DNA of 64,000 nucleotides from Aphidius gifuensis (Eukaryota > Arthropoda > Insecta > Hymenoptera > Braconidae). Shown piece by piece: positions 35,580 to 48,511 of this stretch. Position 1 is the first letter of the stretch; each line of letters begins with the position of its first letter. The notes beneath the pieces were generated by a model. That model worked only from the letters and a program-made list of their open reading frames with translations. It was not told where the DNA came from and made no database searches. The translations under genes and the position numbers were made by a program. The stretch is taken from contig NC_057789.1 in the NCBI RefSeq assembly GCF_014905175.1, positions 16,813,179 through 16,877,178 on the forward strand, given 5' to 3'.

Positions 35580-36580
35580 CAAAATTTCGTTTAAATTATT
35601 CATGTGTCAGATCAAAATTTTTCTATCAATTTTTTAAATGAAATAGTTAATAAATATGAGAAAAATAAAGTAATTTTTTTATTGAGGCTATTATTTATGA
35701 ATAATCAAGCCTTTTTTGAAGTTCTTTCTCATTCAGTCTGTCAAAAAGATGAAATAGTTACTTAAAAAATTTTCTCATGTCATTTATTCATATTGTGTTT
35801 ACTTTTCGAGATAATTGAGGTCAAAGTTGAAAGCATAAACTCACTATTTGACGTATAGCAAAAGCTTTTTTCAAGAACATTAAATTTACTGTCAGTTTTT
35901 TTGTCTTGAATTTACAGACTTTTAAAAATAATAGATATCAATTTTTCTGGTGCCGTTTTTTAAATATATGTTTTTTAATAAATAAATATTGTAGTTATTA
36001 CTCGATTCTATAAGCCAACCATCTCTCTCTTTCTCTCATGTAAACTCTCTTGCACAGTTACATCAAGTAAGCCCAAGTGAAAATGCTCTGTCGAATCAAC
36101 ATCGGACCCGACTTATTTTGAAGATAACATGTATATTGTTTAACATGATACATTGTGTAAGCATAGGGAAAGTTTTTTAGATTCAACACGTTATCTCAAT
36201 ATTAAGTTGATTTTATTAGTAAATTTCTACCGGTTGACGCGGTAATTGGTTTATTGGGATAGATAAGTTAACACACATAATCACAACATTTTTCTACTGA
36301 AAAGAACATATTTAAGGCATTAAGGGCACCAATTCATTTTTCGTATAAAACATGACTGGATGCGCGATCTTTTGGAACCTCAAATTTATCGGGAAACGGT
36401 GAATTCAGTTCCACCAGATGTGACCAGGTACACATTCGAATGTATATAAACGGTCGGAAAACAATGGCCTAGGGGGTAACCATGGGGTACCACGGAACTG
36501 AATTCACCTAGGTCCTGCAATTTACATACAGCCTTCAAGAAACCTGAACATACAAAAACAATTTTTTTTTTCTTCAATAT
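35580..36580. other. Upstream region of zinc-finger gene
   Basis: No ORF support. It may hold an intron or promoter of the zinc-finger gene. No TATA box was pinned down. Confidence 0.4.
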
Positions 36581-36582
36581 TA

Positions 36583-37412
36583 CACGGAGAGAAATCCGCA
36601 GCAAATATTACTGTAGTGGTACAGTATAATCTCTCTATAGTGACATCGTCGGGGCTCAAATTCTCGGAATTTATTATAGAGAGCGTCTCCCACTCTAGCG
36701 TCGAGGGTAATTGAGTGAGCGCGACGGATAGAATAATAAAAAGAGAAAGAATATACTACGTCACACACCGATACACCAACACAAGTAGGGACATTCTGGA
36801 GTGAGGGAAAAAATTCTCCTACGCTGACGCTCGATGTCACTATAGAGAATGTCACTATAGAGAGATTATACTGTATCGTAAAAATCATAGCTGACGTCAT
36901 TAAAGCGACTAATTCCCACTTATTATAATGATTATTATTATATTTCATCTAAATTTTTTACTGTAGTCTACCGGAATTTTTGGAGTTCTCGAGTTAATGG
37001 TATACTTTATGCCAGAAATTACTGTAGTGTACAGCAGGTTTTCCCGCCAGATGACACGAATATTTATTGGAAATCAAGTGTGTTCCTAACCTCTTCTAAA
37101 AAAGTTTATTGTTTTTATTTTATTCATGAATCTAAATAAAAATGCGGTGAAACACATGAAAATTATAAAATGGTTTATTTTTTTAAAATTAATAAACACG
37201 TTACATTTTTATTTTGATGTTTAAACAATAAGGTTTTTATTTAATTTTTTGTGTTGTTTTTTTGTTTTGTTTTGATTAAAATTACTGTAGTGTAGTAGGA
37301 AATTCTAGTCGATCCTGGTGGCCTCCCCACGCAACTTCTCAATTTCCAGTAAAACTACAGTAAAATTTGTTTGATACTCTACAGCATCATTTGCTGCGGA
37401 TTTCTCTCCGTG
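36583..37412. mobile_element. TA-flanked inverted-repeat element (CACGGAGAGAA type)
   Basis: TA duplications at 36581-36582 and 37413-37414 bound perfect inverted ends of 24 bp starting CACGGAGAGAAATCCGCAGC. The interior repeats the phrase ttactgtagt several times. There is no transposase. The TA target suggests a Tc1/mariner-related origin. Confidence 0.85.
36622..36873. mobile_element. Nested TA-flanked MITE, pogo-like ends
   Basis: 252 bp with 25-bp perfect inverted ends starting CAGTATAATCTCTCTATA, between TA at 36620-36621 and 36874-36875. The CAGT start and TA target recall pogo/Tigger elements (inference). It sits inside the element at 36583-37412. Confidence 0.85.
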
Positions 37413-38263
37413 TAGTTTTCAAAAAGGAAAAAATTAAATAAAAAATCGAATCTACAGACATTCCGCGTTTTTTCGATTGATGGATTTTGAAAATAATAAC
37501 TATATTAGAAAAAATATCAATTGTTATTTTTTCGAGGTCGTTACACATTTGGAATTCGGCATGTCAATTTTGTGCGAGATTTGAAAAATGGAGAATGAGA
37601 AACGATAACCAAAAAAAAAAAAAAAAAAAAAAATAGAGAGTAACGATACACATAAACACATATCTGTGTAACATAAAAAAAGGGAGAAATGAATTTAAAA
37701 TAAAAATGTTAATGTTTAAACCATCGAGACTGGTCTTGTTTTTATATGAGAATATAAACAATAATATCGACAAAATGAGAAAATGATATTATTTATTTAT
37801 CAATAGAACGATAATACTACACGATACTACAAATTTTTTTATGAATTCAATATTATAAATGATTGAAGTATGAATTATTATTATTGACACTTATTAAAAA
37901 TTGACATTTGACATTTTATTGACTATAAAAATTATAATGTATTGAAACCACGAGTTTAAGATACATAAAAAACTAAATTATTTCTTCCGGGATAAAAAAA
38001 TCATGTATTGAAAAAGTATAGAATGTATATAGAATTATTAAAAATGAATAAAAACAGTATTTAAACATATAAAAGTATAACCGGTAGTTAATCGTGAGTA
38101 TTGAAAATGTATGGAAACTCAAAACTGTAAAAATATTAGTCCCCTAAAAAACTTAGAATAATTTACTCTAATTAAAGGTGTTTAATTATTAAACTATTAT
38201 TGTTAAAATTATAATTAAGCAATCATAGTTATTACACAATAAATGCAAAATGAATGGAAAAGA
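37413..38263. other. No gene seen
   Basis: AT-rich DNA with A-runs near 37610. No supported features. Confidence 0.5.
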
Positions 38264-38935
38264 TATTGGCAAATGTATTTAAGGAAAGGATGTAGCAAAA
38301 TAAATTAATTTGTACTCTAAATTAGTTCCTTAGCCATTTGCCACAATTATATCTGTTTATTATGTCAGATATAGCTAAAAAGTTGATGAAGACATTTGCA
38401 AATAGCTTTTTAATTGATTAACAATGGCAAATGTATCTAAGGAAAGGATGAAACCAAATAAATTAATTAACAGTCTAGATTAATTCCTCACCAATAATTT
38501 CTATAATAAATTGAAATAATTGTGGCCAATGGCTGAGGATATTATAATCTAAACTAATAATTTAATTATTTGGTTTTATCCTTTTCTTAACAACATTTGC
38601 CATAATTGATTAATTCAAAAGCTATTGGGAAATGTTGCTAAGGAAAGGATGAAAGCAAATAAATTAATTCAATTAATCATTTAATTAATTTCCTTAGCAA
38701 TATTTCCTATAATAAATAAAAATAATTATGGCAAAATCTGTTGCGGAATTAATGAAGACTATGAATTAATTTATTTGGTTACATCGTTTTATTAGCAACA
38801 TTTGCCAATGGCTTTTTAATTAATCAATTATGAAAAATATAGCTAAGAAAAGGATGTAGCCAAATAAATTAATGAGTAGCCAAAATTAATTTCTCAGCTA
38901 TTTGCCATAATGATTTTAATTTGCTAAGCAATGCA
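38264..38935. repeat. Palindromic AT-rich repeat, cluster 2
   Basis: Repeated blocks such as atggcaaatgtatctaagga, aaggatgaaaccaaataaat and ttccttagc in both orientations. A variant of the clusters at 27202-27442 and 44060-45190. Confidence 0.65.
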
Positions 38936-39031
38936 CTGATAATAATTGGTTATTTTCCAATTTACTCTTCAGTTAAGAATTTTCAAAATTTTTTCGAAAA
39001 AATTCAATTTTTCCATTTTACACAATATTAA

Positions 39032-39593
39032 GGTTGAATGTAAATAGAATTTCCAACTATACGATTTTCGAATTTTTGGTCTCATATAAAAGCCAGAATA
39101 ATTATCTATTTTGTTGATTTTTTTCAGAATTTTACACAACGGTTTTTTTTAGATAATTAATGTCAAAGTTGACAACTTTAACACGTAGGTATAGGGACTG
39201 AACACACATTTTCTTCTCTAGCTCAAAAAGTTTCTATACGATTTTACTCAATTTACTATCAGTTTGTACTTCTTTACAATACGGATTTTTGAAGCCCTCA
39301 ATGATCATTTTCTACAACGGATTTTAGAAGATATTCAATTATTAGAGTTAAAATTTTCTATCATTAGCGGTCATTCTCTTTCTTTTATTCGTCCTTCTGT
39401 CTCATGTTTCTTGGCTATGGTAGTATGTGTGTGTCTATCCAGATAGACTGCATACACACATACTACCAAGAACCTGTCAGTATAGTGAATATATTTTGGA
39501 CAGAGGGGCACTAAAAATATGTTTGATAACCGTGTGTAGATGCGCACCCTCTTGGGCCCAAACTTTGTTCACCGATGCGATTTACATTCAACC
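39032..39593. mobile_element. TTAA-flanked inverted-repeat element 2
   Basis: TTAA at 39028-39031 and 39594-39597 bounds 562 bp with ends GGTTGAATGTAAAT and its inverse. piggyBac-type target; no transposase. A 60-bp palindrome lies inside at 39410-39470. Confidence 0.75.
39410..39470. repeat. Short palindrome
   Basis: ggtagtatgtgtgtgtctat mirrored by gcatacacacatactacc around a short centre. Confidence 0.75.
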
Positions 39594-39597
39594 TTAA

Positions 39598-40565
39598 GTT
39601 ATTGTTTTAAAACAATGCAGTTATAACAATAAAAAAAATTCACACTGTTTGAATCTATAGATCTGAGATATAATTTTGTCTCTGAAAACAGCCTCTGAAA
39701 ACTATCTCTATAGTGGCCAAATTAGAGGTAGTTCAGAGGTTGCTGCAAGCCTCTCGATCAGAGACAATAGTCTCTGACAAATTCTAAAATATTATCTGCG
39801 TGACTCTGATATAAAGATGATTGCCTCTGCAATCGAGTCTCTATTTTAGATTCAATCCTGGCCAGTGATCACTTTGTTAACTTTAAAAAAGATAACTATG
39901 TATAGTTGAGCATTATCCTTTGTCTATAACTGACCATTAAATATTAATATAAATCGAAAAAAAAAAAAAAAAAAAAACTTGACATCAATTTGTTAGGTTT
40001 ATTTTATTAATACTCTATGACGATCATTTTATAAAACACATCAAATTAAGTTTCTACGGTATACCGGTCTTCTCAATACCAGTCCAACTCCTACCAGCGT
40101 TACTATCATCGTGACCTGACATAACATGTTTTTGATTTCTTTAATGAACTTTGAAAACGATTTAAATTTTAATTGTTTTATTTTGAATATCGTTATTGTA
40201 ATAAACACCACAAAAAAAATATCATTTTTATGATGACAAGAAAATAATATAATGTCATGATATTTTTATTGTTACAGGTCGTTTCTACAATTAAGGATAC
40301 AGTAATAAATTATAATGAAAAAAAATTCATTTGTCAATGTTTGATTCCATGGCAACTCTTGCATACAGTTGCCGGAAAAAACAGCAAATTTCATTTTTTT
40401 TAAATAAAAAAAAAAAAATAAAAAAAGAAGAGAAAAAAAAATTATCGTGTTGCGAGTACGCGCGAGGAAAGTGAAACTTCTTTCAGAGTAGTCACGTATA
40501 TCACGCTGAATAATAATTATAATAATAATATTAATACTGACAATAATATTTAAATATAAATATTA
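39598..40565. other. No gene seen
   Basis: Contains degenerate tctctga-type repetition (39670-39840) and an A-run near 39960. No coding support. Confidence 0.45.
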
Positions 40566-41327
40566 CACGGAGAGAATTTTTTATTTTTTTTTACCAAAAA
40601 AACATAGCAAACTTTGCAATGGCCCATAGCTGAGCTGCGCCATCTATTTTTTTTATGATATTTTCATATGGGCCATAGCAAAATATCGTGTGGGCGTGGC
40701 TATTTTTTTTTTTTTTTGTGTACCATAGTAATTTTTGTTATGGTCAAACGCAGAATTTATTTTGTTTATTAAAAATATTATAAAAAAATTTTTTTTAATG
40801 TCAATATTTATAATTTTTTTGTTTTTTTTTTTTTTTTTTATTCTCTACGATGAATAGTTTGACATATAAAATTGAACTTAACCAGGGATTGAACCTCGTA
40901 TCCTCCGAATAGAAACCCTACGCGTTATCCGCTGCGCCACAACAACGATTACGAAAATTAACATTCGTTTGTTTTACATTCACAATTTAAAAATAAGCAA
41001 AGTCACGCCTGCGCAGTCGACTAAAAAGTGGAGGCAGTTGACATTTCTGAGTCCATCATTATTTTTGCTATGGTGCAATGTAATTTTTAGGCTGGATTAT
41101 TTTAACCTATAAATTTTGCCTCGGTAAAAATTTCTTGATGCGTTGTAATTTTTTATCTGAACATCGCAAAAAGAAAACATTATATACATTGCAATGGTAC
41201 ATTTCAATTTTTCAAAGCAAAAATTGTTTTTTTTTGATAACGTGTTAGTAAATATTTTAATAGTCAGAAGATAGACCCTCGATGATATGGCACCATAGCT
41301 GAAATTCGCTGAAAATTTTTCTCCGTG
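40566..41327. mobile_element. TA-flanked element with tRNA-like core, copy 1
   Basis: TA at 40564-40565 and 41328-41329 bounds ends CACGGAGA and TCTCCGTG (right-hand copy with one gap). The ends resemble 36583-37412, but the interior differs and includes a tRNA-like segment. The core matches 42345-42790 in the opposite orientation. Confidence 0.75.
40882..40955 (-). other. tRNA-Arg-like segment
   Basis: The minus strand reads TGGCGCAGCGGATAACGC (A box and D-arm like) and GAGGTTCAATCCCTGG (B box and T-arm like) at tRNA spacing. The anticodon and acceptor stems are poor, so it looks tRNA-derived rather than a working tRNA. Confidence 0.5.
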
Positions 41328-41380
41328 TATTAGTTAATAATAATTATTAGTATTTATATTTCGAGTATTATTATTAATAT

Positions 41381-41900
41381 CGTCGCATTAATGGAAGAAG
41401 GGCGTAAGTGCAATTTTCGGGCTTTTCATCTAAGTTTAAGGCTTAAAGATAAAAAAAAAAAAGCACGTAATCACCTTTAATAAAGGATAAAAGGCGTATG
41501 TTCAGGGACTTACGCCTTTTTTTGCATTATCAAAATCATGTTTAATAAAAGATGAAGATTTGTAATTATTTTTATGTTTTTCTTATTAATAATAAATTAT
41601 TTATAATTATCAGTAAACAATCAATAATTCAAAAAATCCTGCCATTAAATAAAATTCAAATAAAATTAGAAATACGCCTTTCATCTTTTATCAAAAATTA
41701 TTTTGATAACGGAAAAAAGACGTAAATCCTCGGACATACGCCCTTTATCCTTTATCTAAGGTTGTTACGCCCTTTTTCCCTTTTTTTTTAAGTTTTAAAG
41801 TTAAATGAAAAACCCGAAAATTTATAAATTTGCACTTACGCCCTTTTTCCTTTAAAATTGACGTTTTGGGCACTTACGCCCTTCATCCTCTAATGCGACG
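41381..41900. mobile_element. 520-bp inverted-repeat element
   Basis: Ends CGTCGCATTA and TAATGCGACG. Internal mirror blocks (gaagggcgtaagtgc, tgcacttacgcccttt) repeat several times. No ORF. It lies between the two tRNA-like elements. Confidence 0.85.
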
Positions 41901-42254
41901 ATATAATTGATACGATTGATATTATTACTAATATTATATTGATATTATTGTTAATCATAATATTATTGGAATTATTGTTATTTATAATGATATTATTCAT
42001 ATATAACCATAGTATAAATAAAATAACAATAATTTCGAAAATATCATCGATAATAATAATATCAATATAATGGTAGTAATAATAACAATGGTATCAACCA
42101 TATTAATAATAATAACAATAATATTATCGATTTATAATAATATCAGTGATATAAATAATATTAATAATAATATTGACAATAACATTCATATATAAATATT
42201 GATAATTATTAGAATTTATATTTAGAATATTATTATTATAGATATTATTATTAA

Positions 42255-42824
42255 CACGGGAAAAAATGTGACATAGTAAAAATTTAACTATCTTAGAAAT
42301 CCTATAGGTATCACTGATATATACAAAACAAAATATTTAAAATTACAATGGGGCATAGCAAAACTGATGAAAGACTCAGAAATGTCAACTGCCCCCACTT
42401 TTTAGTCGACTGCGCAGGTGCGACTGCTTATTTTTCAATTGTTGATGTAAAACAAATAAAATAATATTTACGTGTACGTCGTCGTAACGCAGGGGATACC
42501 GCGTAGGATTAGCACCCGGGAGGTATGGGGTTCAAGTCCTGGGCTTGGACAGTTTTTTACGTCTGCGTATTTATCGTAGAAAAAAAAAAAAAAAAAAATT
42601 GGAAATGTCGAAATTATAAAAAAAACATTTTTTTATAATATTTTTTTAGAGCGTTTATAAACAAAGTAAATTTTGCGTTTGACTATTTTAAAAATTACTA
42701 TGCCACACCGCGGAAGGTCGCATCTCAATTTTTAATATTATGCTTTTATGGTACCAGCTTACTGTAACACAACGCAAAAATTGATATGGTATTATATTTA
42801 AAAAAATGTAAATTTTTCTCAGTG
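42255..42824. mobile_element. Element with tRNA-like core, copy 2, inverted
   Basis: Degenerate ends (CACGGG and CTCAGTG) enclose a core that is the inverse of 40566-41327, including cagaaatgtcaactgccccc and the tRNA-like part. Older than copy 1. Confidence 0.65.
42474..42546 (+). other. tRNA-like segment, second copy
   Basis: Counterpart of 40882-40955: GTAACGCAGGGGATACCGCG and GGGGTTCAAGTCCTGG at tRNA spacing. The A box has lost its usual TGGC. Confidence 0.45.
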
Positions 42825-44059
42825 AATATCAATACTATTGTGAATAATTGATAATATAATCGAAATTATTGTTGTTATAATTATCATCATTTATATATAT
42901 TTATAGTATGAATAATAATAGTAACAATAATTTTATAAATAATTATATTAATAATAGTTTGAATAATACTAAAAATTTATAATATCAATGGTATTTATAA
43001 TAATAATAATAATAATAATTACGATATAATATTGATAATATTTTGAATATGATTAATACTCAGTTATAGTGTTTAATAATTTTTAAATAAAAAAAAAATT
43101 TTGGTAACGAATTCGTTCCCGGTTGAAAATTGAAAATTTTCAAAACTTCGGCAAAAGCCTTTGTGGTCCCTACAGCTCTGAGATCAAATATTTATTAGAT
43201 TTATCAAATTTTATATTAATAACACTTTATTTATGGAAAAACATTCAATTTATACTTTTTTTTTGTTTTTTTTTTAATTTAAAAACGCCAAAATTATAAA
43301 AAGTTTTAATAAAAAAGAGAAATTAAGTATTAAAATATAGTGACAGAAAAAAAATAGTTGATAGTTTTTTTTTATTCCTTAAACAACAAAATTTAAAGTG
43401 TCAACCCTCAATATTTTTTTTTAAAAATTATGTATCAACATAAATACCGATTTTACCGATCGAGCGAGCAAGGTAAAGAAGGATTGCAGCATAAACGCGA
43501 GTCGTTCTTAAAAATATGAAAAACCGAATTGACAATAATTGTTTAGGCATTTTATAAAGCCCAAAAAATTCTTTATTAAATTTCTGAAAGCCACACTATT
43601 CACAAACAAACTGTTAAAATCAATCCTTCATGGTTATTTCTTCATTATAAGATAGTGCATAGTACTTATTGTAATAAACAATTGTTCATAGCTCATTAAT
43701 TTGAGCTCGGAGCGATTTTTATCAAGAGAGTGTGGCTCTCAGTATTCGAACAACTAACAATTTGAGACTAAATTGAAGTTTTTAAGTTCAATTTTTCAAG
43801 AGTTATACGAAATCTAAAAAAACGTTGAATTAGTTTTTTCGTTAATTAACAAATTTCTAACAATCGTAGAAAAATTGTTATTTCTCAATTGAATAGACTT
43901 TTTAATTTCAAGTATTCTGGCAAAAAATTGCATCTATGATTTGTTTTTAGTTTTCTTAATAATTCGTCTTAAAAATTTATCAACAATCTTCTTTTGTTAA
44001 TAATAAATTAATAAAAAATTACGCAAACTTCTATCATATCCTTGGTTATATGAATTACA
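42825..44059. other. No gene seen
   Basis: Trinucleotide-like AAT/ATT stretches at 42840-43070. The phrase ggttgaaaattgaaaatttt near 43120 recurs near 49890. Confidence 0.45.
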
Positions 44060-45190
44060 TGTTTTGGCTACGTTAATGTATTTTATGTATTAAATGTAAG
44101 AAAACACCGCAAGGACAAGCAGTAGCTAAAAAAATAATGTGGCCAGAAAAAATTTTTTTTAAAAAACAATAGTTTCCTAGCTACATCTTTTCCTTAGATA
44201 CTGCTTTTCCGTGGAAATTTTTATCTTTTAGAAAAAGAGTACATGTATTTTCTTCATTAAAAAATCAAAAATGTCCAAAGAAAAGTAGTAGCTACGGAAA
44301 AGATGTAGCTAAGGAATTAATGTTGTCAAGGAATTATGTTTGAAGGGAATAATGTTCCTTTAAACAAAATTTTTTCACCAACATTTATTCCTTAGCTACA
44401 TCTTTTCCTGAGCCACTGCTTTTCCTTGGACCTTTTCATTTATTTAATAAATGAAATATATGTTATTTTATTTTTAAAAAATAAAAATGCCCAAGGGAAA
44501 GCAGTAGCTAAGGAAAAGATGTGTAGCTAAGGAATTAATGTTGCCAAGGAATTATGTTTGAAGGAAATAATGTTGCTTGAAATATAATTTTCTAAGCAAC
44601 ATTAATTCCTTAGCTACATCTTTTACTTAGCTACTGTTTTTCCTTGGGCATTTTTATTCATTAAATTAATAATATACATGTCACTTTATTTTCAAAAAAT
44701 AAAAATGCCCAAGAGAAAGCAGTAGCTAAGGAATTAATGTAGCCAGAAAAATTTTTTATTAAGCAACAATAATTCCTTTGCTCCATATTTTCCATGAACC
44801 TCTTTTTCCTTGGACATTTTTGATTTAAAAAAAAAAAAAATACATGTACTTTTTTTAAAAAAGATAAAAATGTCCAAGAAAAAACAGTAGCCAAGGAAAA
44901 GATGGAGCTAATAAATTATTGTTGCTTAAAGAAAAATTTTTCTGGCTTCATTAATTCCTTAGCTACATCTTTTTGTTAGCTACTGCTTTTGCTTGGGCAT
45001 TTTCAATAAAAAAAATACATGTACTTTTATTTAAAAAGATAAAAATGTCCAAGGAAAAGTAGTAATTGATGAAAAGATCGAGGTAAGGAATTAATGTGTC
45101 TAGAAAAATTATTTTTTAAGCAACATTAATCCTTCAGCTCAATCTTTTTCTTAGTTACTGTTTTTCTTTGGACATATTCATTTTCAAAAA
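44060..45190. repeat. Palindromic repeat array, cluster 3
   Basis: At least five modules alternate orientation. They share aaggaattaatgttgcc, aaggaaaagatgtagctaag, agcagtagct and cttgggcatttttat. ORFs here are by-products. Confidence 0.8.
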
Positions 45191-45731
45191 ATAATTTAGA
45201 TATTATATTTCTGTTGGTAAAGTCACTTGACATTACTTAGTTACTTAAAACAAAACTTTGAAGGATTACTTCAAAACCCTAAAGCGTGAATACAAAACTT
45301 TAAAACTTTAAAACAAATTACTTGCGTCTTAATTTACAACTCGTGTGTTTCCATTCAAAAGTATGTTTGAGTATTAACGTAAAAGTCTTATTATATATTT
45401 CCAAGTCTTATAACAAAACCTACGAGTTTCATTCCAAAACCAAAGTACACTAGAAAAAACTATTGTGATTCAACTTAAAACACTTGTGTTTCAAGTTAAA
45501 ACTCTCGTGTGTCAATTCAAGAAGCTTTACTGTTAATTCAAGAGACAGAGTTTATTTTCAAAACTCGAAAGTCTTATATCAAGACTCAACAAGGTTTCAA
45601 GTTGAGACAATTGGGCTTCAATCGAAGTCGCATTAGGTTTTAGTTCGAAATCTTACAGAGCTTTAGATAAAACTATAAATTCTATTCTTGATGCTTGAAA
45701 ATTTCTGCTAGTGATCTCAATGATTTTTCAC

Positions 45732-46607
45732 TGCACAGTAAAAAAAAATGTAAAATGTAGAAAAAATGTAAATGTTAAAATAAAAATGTCAAATGTTCAA
45801 CGTTATTTTAAGTGTTAAAGGAAATTTAACATTTTCGTATCTCTAACATCTGAAAAAATTTAAAAATTAGAAAAAATAAAAATTTGACATTTAAAAAAAT
45901 GTCAATTTATTTGAAACATGAAATTAACACTTAAAAAAATGTTAAATATCGAATTTGACATTTTTCAAATGTTAAAAATTAGTTAAGAGACGACCGCTAG
46001 GTCTAGCGAGTTGCATCAATTATTTTCCCTCGCTTCTATCAGTAAACGACGCCAAATAAAACTTTGTGTTATCAAAATAAGTTTAATACATATTATAAAA
46101 ATCAATAATATAATTGAAGAAGTATTCTTCAGCTCATCTTTTTTTTTTTGTTTTATCGAGATCATATCCATTCGGAATAAATAATTATTCATTTCTTATT
46201 ATCAATATGTCATAGCTATAACCTATGATTTTGACCATTTGTGTCAATTTTTTTTTTATATTATACATCCATTTTATTAGAAATAAATTTATTTTGTGTA
46301 AATTAATATTATTATCAATAGTTTGAGATTGTTTGTAATTTGATAATTAAGAAACGATTGTAATAAATAATTTGAAATATAATCATATTTATATGCATAT
46401 TTTCTTCAAGACAATTTACATTTTTTTAAATGACAAATTTTTAACACTTTTTTGGATGTCAAAATCGATTTACACTTTTTTGAATGTTAAATTTTAACAT
46501 TTTTTCCAGTGTTAATTTTTAACATTTTTTGAAAAGTTAATTTTTTAAAATTTTTTAAATGTTAACCTGACATTTTGTTGTGGTAACATGACTGTTTTCA
46601 CGTTAGA
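45732..46607. repeat. aaaTGTTAAAA-type degenerate repeat region
   Basis: Left flank is rich in aatgttaaa/aaatgtcaa and right flank in the complement (ttaacattttt). The middle holds a short unique segment near 45980-46080. It may be an old inverted-repeat element. Confidence 0.4.
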
Positions 46608-46738
46608 GCTATGAGTCAAAATTAAAATAGATATTTCAAACCATTTTTTATTCAAAATGAATAATATTTTTTAGGGAATTTTATTAGGGAATTTTATTAG
46701 GGAATTTTAATTTCCTATTGTTTTCGCTTTTCTTCTGG

Positions 46739-47290
46739 ACCCCCCCCAACCATGGTAGACACCCCCCCAAAAAATTTTCTAAGTCCCTTAATCTTAACCA
46801 ATACAATATATATGGAAAATATAAAGAAAAATATAGAAAAGTCACTGAATATAAAGAAAAAAAAGCTAAATATGGGAAAATATCAGTGAATATAAAGAAA
46901 AATATAGAAAAGTGACTGAATATAAAGAAAAAAACGATAAATATGGGAAAATATCAGTAAATATAAAGGAGAATATAGGAAAATATCAAAGAAAAATCGG
47001 TAAATATAAAGGAAAATATAGAAAAGTGACTGAATATAAAGAAAAAAACGATAAATAAGGGAACATATCAATTATGCCTCCCCCCCCCCCCCAAAAAAAA
47101 TTTCTAAGTCCCTTAATTAATCTAAACAAGATGAATATGGAAAATAAAGAAAAATATAGAAAAATAAAGAATATATAAACGAATAAACGAAAATATAGAA
47201 AAATCACTGAATATAAAGAAAAATACGATAATTATAGGAAAATATTAGAAAAATATGAGTAAACAAAAAAGAAAAGTATAGCAAAATATC
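46739..47290. repeat. Imperfect tandem duplication with C-runs
   Basis: Two units (from about 46739 and 47077) start with C-runs, then ttctaagtcccttaat, then short repeats of gaatataaagaaaaatatag. The long C-runs may be sequencing-sensitive. Confidence 0.75.
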
Positions 47291-48404
47291 ATGGAAAAAT
47301 CATATTTAACAACAAGATTTTTCAACAAAAAGATTTAAAAAAAATTATTAACATGATAAATTATTAAATATTCAAGTTAAACGAAATGTATACGATCACT
47401 GGAGGATTAGTGAGAAAAATTAATGAACAATACCCATCAATAAATAATAAAGAAATAATCATACCAGTAGAAGCTAATATAAAATTCGATGACGATAAGG
47501 AAAATGAAAATTACCAAAAATTAATTTCGAGATTAAAAAAATACAGTAAATTGTACATCTACCAATTAATTCATTTGCAGGCAAAATAATTTTAGCGAAA
47601 AAAAAAAAAAAATTCAATAATAATAATGACATTATTTAGATATCATCGCAATCATAATAGCAATAAATAAAGTGGAATTTATATATGCAATGTCAGGACG
47701 GTTATTAAAATAAAGAACAATAACATTAGCAGACGACAGTGATTATGAAGTAAAATAAAATTTAAATGAAAAAAAGTTTGATTAAACTAAACAAAGATAA
47801 TAAATTTACCAAAGGAAATATATTTTAGATTGAACTAACTTTATGGAATGAAGAGGCAGAAAATTTCTAGGGAAAAAAGGGTGATGTGATAGCATTAAAG
47901 GAATTGAAAATAAATGAATATAAAAAAATTAAAAATATAACGACGACTTCAGCAACAACTAAAACGTTAAATCCTGATTCAACCGAGAGAAAAAAGTAAA
48001 TAAAATAAATACAATTGAACTCGACAATTTTGTAATAAATATTTAACATTGACAGGCTAAAATCATAATACAACAAAATGAATAAAAACGGAGAGTTTAT
48101 AAGGTTAGAAGGAAGCGTTTCTGGATATGAAGATGACGCATTAGAAGGAACAAGCAAAATAAATGAAAATTAAATAAATTTTAGTTGTAACAATAATCAT
48201 TGTAACGATAGAGAATGAAATAAATTTGTAGTCACGAATTTCGATATATATTAAAGAAGAAATTGAAGTTCCCCCCGCAGGGAAGGCACAGTTGCTTCAG
48301 CAACTGTATGATCATTTTTTTTTATTTTAAACCATTTTTTGCCAAGAAGTTTTCTTCTAAAATTCAGAAGAAATTTTTCACAGTGTACAGTAGTTGAAAT
48401 TTTT
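47291..48404. other. No supported gene
   Basis: Short open stretches (47386-47589 and 48077-48172) read in polar amino acids, but I cannot assign them. Confidence 0.35.
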
Positions 48405-48511
48405 TTATGTTACAAGGGCAGTGGGAATAATGTGTAAATTTCCAAAGCGTAAGAGGGGTAGTGCGTTTTTTGGAAATTCACACATTATTACCACTGTTCC
48501 TAGTAACATAA
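48405..48511. mobile_element. 107-bp palindromic MITE, copy 2
   Basis: Same length and ends as 32776-32882, with a single clear difference block near the right end (ttcc for tctc). Confidence 0.88.

Noticed and set aside
46883..47207. Minus-strand ORFs of Phe/Tyr/Leu-rich peptides
   Set aside because: Produced by the gaatataaagaaaaatatag tandem repeats.
47386..47589. 67-codon ORF with a plausible amino acid mix
   Set aside because: The neighbouring sequence has no continuation, and I could not link it to any family.
48077..48172. Short ORF starting MNKNGEFIRLEG
   Set aside because: Only about 31 codons, no supporting context.
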